From assembly GCA_002753185.1 (NCBI GenBank), contig PDZX01000023.1, positions 1 through 56,519 of the forward strand: DNA of 56,519 nt, given 5' to 3'. Shown here piece after piece: positions 51,372 to 56,519 of the stretch. The position numbers and the translations under genes were made by a program. Every line of letters starts with the position of its first letter. Positions within the stretch are counted from its first letter, which is position 1. The notes beneath the pieces are model-generated. The model did not search any database. It had not been told where the DNA came from and saw only the letters and a program-made list of their open reading frames with translations. This DNA is from Magnetococcales bacterium WMHbin3. GTDB taxonomy: Bacteria; Pseudomonadota; Magnetococcia; Magnetococcales; Magnetaquicoccaceae.

Positions 51372-52712
51372 CTATGAGACGCCCGGGCGCGGCGCGATGA
51401 AGTAGAGACGGGAGCCGTTCTGCTTCATCACCCCGGCCTGGTACTCCATCAACTCCCCGAAACCGAAGAAGAGATCCACCCGTCCGGGGCCGCGAATCGC
51501 GCCTCCGGTATCCTGATTGACCACGAAACGGAAATTCTGACGCCAGCCGGTTACGGTTTTGCCGTCCGGGTCCATGTTGGGCAGCGTGGTGGAGAGGATG
51601 CCGGGCGCACCACGGGGAAACAGCCGGTGGTCGGTGGCGATCGAGCGGTCTTTGGTCAAAGGCACGTTGATGTTGCCCACGGCATCCCCCTTCAGTTCGT
51701 GGAAGAAGACGTAGGAGCGATCCGCGAAGAAGAGCCGCCGTTGTTCCAGGGGGTGTTCTTCCAGCCAGCGGCGCAGGCGGGGCATGGTCATCTCCTGATG
51801 GGGAATCTCCTTTTCGTCGATCAGGATCTGGCCGACCGCTTTGTAGGGTTGTCCGTTGGCCCCGTCGAAGCCGATGCGCAGGATGCGTCCGTCCTCCATC
51901 CGGACCCGGCCCGAACCCTGGATGTGCAGGAAGAAGGCGTCGATGGCGTTATCCACCCAGACCAGTTCCAGGCCGCGCCCGGCCAGGGCGCCGGACGGGG
52001 GGGTCGGATGGGCCGGTTTTTTCTTGACCGTCTTGCCTTTGCCTTTTTCTTTCGCCTTGGGGTCCGGGGCCTTGGGCGGTGGTTTGCGGAGGAACGGGTC
52101 GTCGATCTCGGCGCGGGTGTAATAGGGCACGCGTTTGCCCTTGACCACCCGGTAGCCGTGCCCGGAACCGGCATCCACCAATTCGGGGGGGCGGCGGTAG
52201 ATCGGATAGAAGTAGCGTTTGGAGGGGGTGGTGGAGCCGTGCAACAGCGGTTCGAAATAGCCGGTGACCAGGATGTTGCCCTTGGAGTTGCCTCCCACCG
52301 ACCGGTACAGGCGATAGCGTTCCTTCAGGGTGCGTTCCAGGGCCTCGGTATCCCCGGTGGCGGCCAGTTCCGCCAGTTCACGGGTGACTTCGCGCATGCG
52401 CGCGGCATTGATCTTCAGGGAACCGAACTGGAACTCCTGGTCCGCCGGGATGCGTTTGTAATAGGTTGCGCTTTGTTTCAGGGCCTCGACCCAGGTATGG
52501 AGCGCCTCGTCCTGGAACACCTCCGGGGGGATCTCCTGCCAGGCGACGGCGCGCAGGCTGGCGCCTGAAGGGGCGTCCTCCTCCATCACCTCGGCGATGG
52601 GGGGTTTGGCCTTGGGGGTCGGTGGGAGCATCACTTCGTGGACCGGTTGGCTTTGACAACCGGTGAACGTAATCAGCACCACGAACCCCAACCATTGCAT
52701 CAAACGCTTCAT
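51372..52712 (-). CDS. mltA: membrane-bound lytic murein transglycosylase A
   Basis: 446 residues. A lipoprotein signal peptide ends at the lipobox FTGC. The MltA domain (LVTGYFEPLLHGS, YYTRAEID) and the C-terminal 3D domain with the catalytic Asp in NQDTGGAIRGPGRVDLF are present. It cleaves peptidoglycan glycan strands to 1,6-anhydro ends from the outer membrane. A lysine/proline-rich insert (about 205-235) is unusual. GGGGG lies about 7 bases before ATG 52712. Confidence 0.93.
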   Translation of the reverse strand: MKRLMQWLGFVVLITFTGCQSQPVHEVMLPPTPKAKPPIAEVMEEDAPSGASLRAVAWQEIPPEVFQDEALHTWVEALKQSATYYKRIPADQEFQFGSLKINAARMREVTRELAELAATGDTEALERTLKERYRLYRSVGGNSKGNILVTGYFEPLLHGSTTPSKRYFYPIYRRPPELVDAGSGHGYRVVKGKRVPYYTRAEIDDPFLRKPPPKAPDPKAKEKGKGKTVKKKPAHPTPPSGALAGRGLELVWVDNAIDAFFLHIQGSGRVRMEDGRILRIGFDGANGQPYKAVGQILIDEKEIPHQEMTMPRLRRWLEEHPLEQRRLFFADRSYVFFHELKGDAVGNINVPLTKDRSIATDHRLFPRGAPGILSTTLPNMDPDGKTVTGWRQNFRFVVNQDTGGAIRGPGRVDLFFGFGELMEYQAGVMKQNGSRLYFIAPRPGVS

Positions 52713-52800
52713 GGCGACCCCCGGCAGCGAGACTTGGCGAATCGGTTCTGTGAGCACAAAGCCGGTCGATCTTGGGACCCGCGCTTCGACGCATCCTCCA

Positions 52801-52830
52801 ATTATTGCCATTAACGGGTCAAATTGGCAA
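52801..52830 (-). promoter_or_regulatory. candidate promoter of the mltA operon
   Basis: On the minus strand TTGCCA (52830-52825), an 18-base spacer and AATAAT (52806-52801) lie about 90 bases before the mltA ATG. The region also has a TTGCCA/TGGCAA inverted repeat. Confidence 0.45.
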
Positions 52831-52839
52831 GGCCTTTCG

Positions 52840-53802
52840 TTAAACGATGCTGGCCAGGGGGAGCAGGGTTGGCATCCCTGGCGTGGCGAGCAGGCGCAGG
52901 AAGCGTTGCACCCCGCGCGGTTCGTTGCCGTTGCCGTGCAGCAGGAGGATGCCGCCGTCGCGGATGGGGTCGCCATCCGCCATAATGGCGTCGCAACCCA
53001 CCACCAGCAGCCCCATGGCGGTGAGGGTCAGCATTAGTTCCTGGTTGGAGACCAGGCCGGGGAAGCGGAAGAACGGGGTGGGCGTCACGCCGTTGTGGAT
53101 CAGGAGCCATTCGAGGCCAAGTGCTTCGCAGACGGGATCGCTGCCTGGGGCCAGGAGGAAATTGTCGGCGTTGTGGCGGTCGCGGGCGTAGAAGTGGCTC
53201 AGGGTGTGGTTGATCCAGGTGATGGCGAAGGCGTCGGGCCGGTGGTGGGCGAGCAACCAGGCGAAGTCGTCGGGGTGGCGCCGGATCCAGCCCCCGGAAA
53301 CGGCGATGGCCACTGGCATGGGGCGGGGCAGGGGGCTGGCCAGGAGGGCCTCGAACAGGGGGTAATCCATGGGCCGGGGCGACGGACACAGATCGATGGA
53401 GAGGCAGAAGCCCTTGCCGGGGTGGACAGCGCGGCGCAGGCCGGCGTTGATCAGGGGGTGGGGCGGATCGGTCTGGCGGGCGAGCGCCTGGGCGTAGGGG
53501 GAGGCCGGATAGGTCGCGGGCGGGTCCACGGGAGAGGGGAGGTCGGCGGCATCCGCGATGGCGGTGGCGAGGGTAACGGGATCGAGCATCACCAGGCGGT
53601 GTGCGCCGTCCCGCTCGAACTCGCGCAACACCAAGAGGCTCCGTCCCTCTTTGACCTGGCGGAATTGGCGCGCCGGTCGATAGGGGGCGTCGAGGCGGCA
53701 CGGGCGGGGTTCGTTGGCGGCGGAGACGGGGAGCGGGACCAGGGCGCATCCCAGCAGGAGCCGTCCCAGCGCGCGGCGCGAAAGAAAAGGCGTGGTTGGC
53801 AT
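52840..53802 (-). CDS. exported polysaccharide deacetylase-like (NodB-fold) protein
   Basis: 320 residues. The N-terminus has a twin-arginine signal (LSRRALGRLLLGCALVPL). The mature part shows NodB-type features: an acidic strand SIDLCPS, NHTLSHFY (histidine motif) and FRFPGL near the C-terminal third. It should deacetylate, or act like a deacetylase on, an extracytoplasmic polysaccharide. Catalytic residues are only partly conserved by eye. It starts 5 bases after the GNAT stop. Confidence 0.7.
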   Translation of the reverse strand: MPTTPFLSRRALGRLLLGCALVPLPVSAANEPRPCRLDAPYRPARQFRQVKEGRSLLVLREFERDGAHRLVMLDPVTLATAIADAADLPSPVDPPATYPASPYAQALARQTDPPHPLINAGLRRAVHPGKGFCLSIDLCPSPRPMDYPLFEALLASPLPRPMPVAIAVSGGWIRRHPDDFAWLLAHHRPDAFAITWINHTLSHFYARDRHNADNFLLAPGSDPVCEALGLEWLLIHNGVTPTPFFRFPGLVSNQELMLTLTAMGLLVVGCDAIMADGDPIRDGGILLLHGNGNEPRGVQRFLRLLATPGMPTLLPLASIV

Positions 53803-53807
53803 GGGTG

Positions 53808-54317
53808 TCAGGCGGCGGGGCCTGGCAGCGGGTGGAGGCGCAGCAGGATCTCGCCGTGACCGGGTTGCAGCAGGTCGGGCATCACCGCCAGTTCGCCGAA
53901 TCCCAGATGCCGATAGAATGCCAGGGCGGCGGGATTGCTTGCCGAGACGCTGACCCAGAGATTGCGGTTCGTGGCGGCGGATCGGGAGATGATCCCGCGC
54001 ATCACGGCCCGGCCCAATCCCATGCGGCGGAAGGGTTCGGCAATGGCGAGCAGTTCCACGAAGGGACCCGCCAGCCAGGGATGACGGATGGTGACCACGC
54101 CGGCCTCGTGCGCCTCGCGCAGGATCCGGTAGCGCGCCAGCGCGGGATCGGGGCGGACGAGATAACGGCGCAGGCCGTCGGCGGTCGCGCCGAGGGTGCG
54201 CCACGGCTCCATGCCGACCAGCCGGGCGCCCCATTGCCGGTCATCGGTTGCCAGGGGATCCAGCACGGTGCGGGGATCGATCGTCAGTGGCGCGGCGGGA
54301 AAGAGCGGCTCCGTCAA
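53808..54317 (-). CDS. GNAT-family N-acetyltransferase
   Basis: 169 residues from TTG. The acetyl-CoA motif is RRMGLGRAVMRGII, followed by the family segment SASNPAALAFYRHLGFGE. The acceptor is unknown. The TTG overlaps the stop of the upstream gene (TTGA), the only reasonable start in this frame. A deacetylase-like gene follows, which hints at an acylated glycan, but that link is inference. Confidence 0.82.
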   Translation of the reverse strand: MTEPLFPAAPLTIDPRTVLDPLATDDRQWGARLVGMEPWRTLGATADGLRRYLVRPDPALARYRILREAHEAGVVTIRHPWLAGPFVELLAIAEPFRRMGLGRAVMRGIISRSAATNRNLWVSVSASNPAALAFYRHLGFGELAVMPDLLQPGHGEILLRLHPLPGPAA

Positions 54318-55120
54318 TGGAGCTTGTCCTTGGGGGGGGACCGGGTGACTTCTCCCGATTCCATGGCGCGCAGCAGGGCATCGACCTCCTCGTGGACCAC
54401 CGCGAAGTCGTCCGGGAGGGTGGAGTTGCCGGGGTAGCCGAGAAAGCGGGTCATGCCCAGGGAGTCGCGCATCGCCTTGGCGATACGCGGGTCCGAGGCG
54501 GCGAACTCCCGCACCGAGGCCAGGGTGGTTTCCACCAGTTCCCGGTATTCCGGGTCCTCTTCCATGGAGCGCATGTGGCGCTGACGCGCCTCCATGGTGG
54601 GGGAGCCAAGGGGTGGGGATTGTACCGCCCTGGCGACGAGTCCCGGCCCGACCCGTTCCATGAGAAAGTCGGCGTTCTTGTCGTTTTTTTCGCACTCCTG
54701 GCAGAGTTGCAGAAAGATCATGAAATTGTTTTCCGAGCCAGGTCGTTGCATGTTGGTGAGGTAATCGGAATCCTGATGGTGTTCCCACATTTCCAGCCAG
54801 CGCGGGTCCGCCGGATCCATTTCGGCCAGTTTTCCTTCCAGCCAGCGGGCCATTTTCTGGTTGTGGGGGGCTTCGGGGTAGATATCCCGCAACAGGCGAC
54901 CGGCGGTGGCCTTGACCAGCAGTTGGGGATCGTCCGGGGTGACCGCCGAGCGCTCCAGCATGGCGCGCCGGCACGCCTCGATGGATTGGTTGGTCAGAAA
55001 GGGTTTCAGCAGATAACGGAGGAATCCGGCCACCCGGAAGAAGAGTTGCGGTGCGTTCAACTGGCGTGTCAATACGGCTTCGCGGTCGCTTGCACTCGAT
55101 GGGGATGATTTTTTCTGCAT
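54314..55120 (-). CDS. protein of unknown function (helical, near-surface operon)
   Basis: 268 residues, mainly helical, soluble, with many charged residues and no signal peptide. Segments such as FFRVAGFLRYLLKPFL and MIFLQLCQECEKNDKNADFL show no family I recognise. It starts 5 bases after the upstream gene and overlaps the GNAT start. Confidence 0.65.
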   Translation of the reverse strand: MQKKSSPSSASDREAVLTRQLNAPQLFFRVAGFLRYLLKPFLTNQSIEACRRAMLERSAVTPDDPQLLVKATAGRLLRDIYPEAPHNQKMARWLEGKLAEMDPADPRWLEMWEHHQDSDYLTNMQRPGSENNFMIFLQLCQECEKNDKNADFLMERVGPGLVARAVQSPPLGSPTMEARQRHMRSMEEDPEYRELVETTLASVREFAASDPRIAKAMRDSLGMTRFLGYPGNSTLPDDFAVVHEEVDALLRAMESGEVTRSPPKDKLH

Positions 55121-55125
55121 GAGTG

Positions 55126-55740
55126 TCACCCGAACCAGGCCTTGAGCCAGAATTGCATGCCTCGATTGGAGGCGTCCAGCAGAAACGTGACCGGTGTAAA
55201 CAGTTCCTCGCGTTGTCTGAGGGCCAGCAGCCACTCCTCGCGTTTGTGGGCCAGGGTGGCCATCCGTTCCTGGGTCAGTTCCTCCCCTGGGGGGACGGGG
55301 GCGACGAGCAGGGTGACGCGTTCTTTTTCCGGGGTTTCGACGAATACGGGCAGGCCCTGCAGCGGGCAATGGCGTTCCCGTCCGGTGCGGTTGCAGTGTC
55401 CCTGGGAGGTCGCGGAGCGGCAGGGGATGGTGGCCAGTTGCAGCGGGGAGGCAAAATGGGCATCGGGGGTCATGGCGCCGAAACCGGCGGTGAAGACGCA
55501 CCGTTCGGTCACCCCCTGGAGCGCCTGGATGGGGATGGGGGTGGCGACGGCATCCGCGTCGTCGGCTTCCGATTCGGTCATCAGCAGGCCCAGGACCCGC
55601 AGGACTCGCGCCGGGACGGTGGCGCGCACGGCGAGGCGTTCCCGTCCGTTGGCATCGACGATCGTTTCAAGGAGGTCATCGGGAAGAATCATGCGCGTAT
55701 GCTGGCTATCAAGGTTGTGAATTAAAAGAGAAACCGGCAT
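55126..55740 (-). CDS. protein of unknown function with a cysteine cluster
   Basis: 204 residues from ATG 55740; an internal ATG 55692 (MILPDDLLETI) is equally possible because neither has a clear Shine-Dalgarno. Cysteines in IPCRSATSQGHC and RERHCPLQ could bind a metal or cluster. No family is recognised. It is the first gene of the four-gene minus-strand operon ending at 52840. Confidence 0.6.
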   Translation of the reverse strand: MPVSLLIHNLDSQHTRMILPDDLLETIVDANGRERLAVRATVPARVLRVLGLLMTESEADDADAVATPIPIQALQGVTERCVFTAGFGAMTPDAHFASPLQLATIPCRSATSQGHCNRTGRERHCPLQGLPVFVETPEKERVTLLVAPVPPGEELTQERMATLAHKREEWLLALRQREELFTPVTFLLDASNRGMQFWLKAWFG

Positions 55741-55963
55741 TCATGGAACGCCATCATGCCATGAAACGGGACGGGCCGCAAGGCTTGCGAAACGGGTTTG
55801 GCGGGTGGGTGACACGATGCGGAACCGGTCACGCACCCCGTTGCGATCCTGGCAAGAGGTTTCCTTGCATGATCCCTTGCGCACTAACAAACGATCATGT
55901 ATATTTGATAATCATCCATTGTTGCGAATCAAAACGCACAAATTGTAAACTTTTGGGGGTCTC
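55741..55963. other. divergent intergenic region
   Basis: 223 bases between the minus-strand unknown gene and the right-edge gene. The right half is AT-rich and carries the promoter at 55877-55905. The left half is GC-rich and holds nothing I can name; the promoter of the minus-strand operon must lie there. Confidence 0.6.
55877..55905 (+). promoter_or_regulatory. promoter of the right-edge gene
   Basis: TTGCGC (55877-55882), a 17-base spacer and TATATT (55900-55905). The start would lie about 50 bases before ATG 55964. A GATAAT box also starts at 55907. Confidence 0.55.
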
Positions 55964-56519
55964 ATGGCAAACTCAGATGACTTTATGCAGAAAAATGCCG
56001 CATCCCAGGATCATGAGCAGGAGGAGGATCGACAGAACCTGGATGACATGACCGTGCTGCAGGATGTGCGCAAGGTTGAACTCGATGCCGAAGAGCATCG
56101 ATTCCTGCAAGAGGAAGACGATGCGGAGGAGTTGCATGGTCGCGCGACCATCCAGATGGGTTCGCGCTCCGATCTGGTGGTGGAACGCGACCTGACAGGG
56201 GTGGGTGGCGGGGCAAACTGGGAAGAGTCCGGGGATGCGCGTGCCGATGGATCGCTCGCGCGCGACACGCGACCAATCCAGGATGGCGCCACGGAGGAAG
56301 ATGCCCGCCAGACTGCCGTGGATGCCATGACGCCGGAGTCCGACGACCGGATGCCGCCGACTTCGGATCGGCAGGCCACCCCGGAGCCGACACCCGCCAC
56401 GGCCACGGAAGAGGCCACGCCGGTCGCGGCGCGCGACGGCGCGCATGATCCAGGTCAGGAGAACGCGCCAGTTCTTCCCCCCGGCGGGCAGCCCGGCGAC
56501 CGTGACCGTCAGGGATTCC
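55964..56519 (+). CDS. N-terminal part of an acidic, low-complexity protein (runs off the window)
   Basis: At least 185 residues without a stop. The start MANSDDFMQKNAASQDHEQE follows TTTTGGGGGT, a usable ribosome site. There is no signal peptide. The visible part is rich in Asp, Glu, Pro, Ala and Thr and becomes proline-rich towards the edge (VLPPGGQPGD). Such N-termini occur on very large type I-secreted adhesins, which would suit the RTX protein at the other end of the window, but nothing visible proves it. Confidence 0.75.
   Translation, partial: MANSDDFMQKNAASQDHEQEEDRQNLDDMTVLQDVRKVELDAEEHRFLQEEDDAEELHGRATIQMGSRSDLVVERDLTGVGGGANWEESGDARADGSLARDTRPIQDGATEEDARQTAVDAMTPESDDRMPPTSDRQATPEPTPATATEEATPVAARDGAHDPGQENAPVLPPGGQPGDRDRQGF

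Overview
The window is a dense, GC-rich chromosomal segment of a Gram-negative proteobacterium. It has an outer-membrane secretion pathway, a sigma-E/RseC/DegP envelope-stress locus, an MltA lipoprotein, a chemoreceptor and sigma-54 regulators. TPR-glycosyltransferase fusions, radical SAM/SPASM sugar genes and RTX proteins would suit an alphaproteobacterium or a Magnetococcales-like lineage, but that placement is inference: the window has no rRNA and no magnetosome gene. I see no tRNA, CRISPR array, insertion sequence or replication origin. No gene-free stretch exceeds 300 bases; the longest is 16206-16470.

Layout. (1) 1-9805, plus strand: the 3' part of an RTX surface/secreted protein, then a type I secretion set (TolC-like, ABC exporter, HlyD-like adaptor) and two exported sensor- or haem-like proteins. 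(2) 9768-16205, minus: a TPR/GT9-like glycosyltransferase, then a transport operon (DUF47, PiT, PhoU-like helical protein, Sel1 protein, NhaD). (3) 16405-21576, minus: nadB, a CHASE-PAS histidine kinase and an NtrC-type regulator ending at a terminator. (4) 21727-25086, plus: rpoE, anti-sigma factor, rseC, degP, then rpsU with its own promoter and terminator. (5) 25136-28131: a hydrolase and a DUF2784 protein converge on dnaX, which lies downstream of the SRP RNA gene ffs. (6) 28171-32082, plus: a sulfotransferase and an AmmeMemoRadiSam cassette. (7) 32096-36179, plus: a chemoreceptor with two tandem CZB domains, an SpmA-SpmB-like fusion, an unknown protein and a small membrane protein.

(8) 35916-51362 is a glycan-modification region: TPR-glycosyltransferase, two NAD-dependent epimerases, two paralogous radical SAM/SPASM enzymes, glycosyltransferases including two mosaic paralogues, and a C-methyltransferase. 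An AT-rich three-gene module (45537-47993) interrupts it. The module encodes an unknown protein with a possible PD-(D/E)XK core, a DUF3800 protein and a BECR-nuclease-like protein. It is the best candidate here for an undescribed system, probably defence- or toxin-like. (9) 51372-55740, minus: mltA, a Tat-exported polysaccharide deacetylase-like protein, a GNAT acetyltransferase and two unknown proteins. (10) 55964-end, plus: the start of a very acidic protein that runs off the window.

Many neighbours are joined by 4-base stop/start overlaps, so the operons are tight and probably translationally coupled. The common theme is the cell surface: secretion of an RTX protein, glycan decoration, envelope stress control and peptidoglycan turnover.
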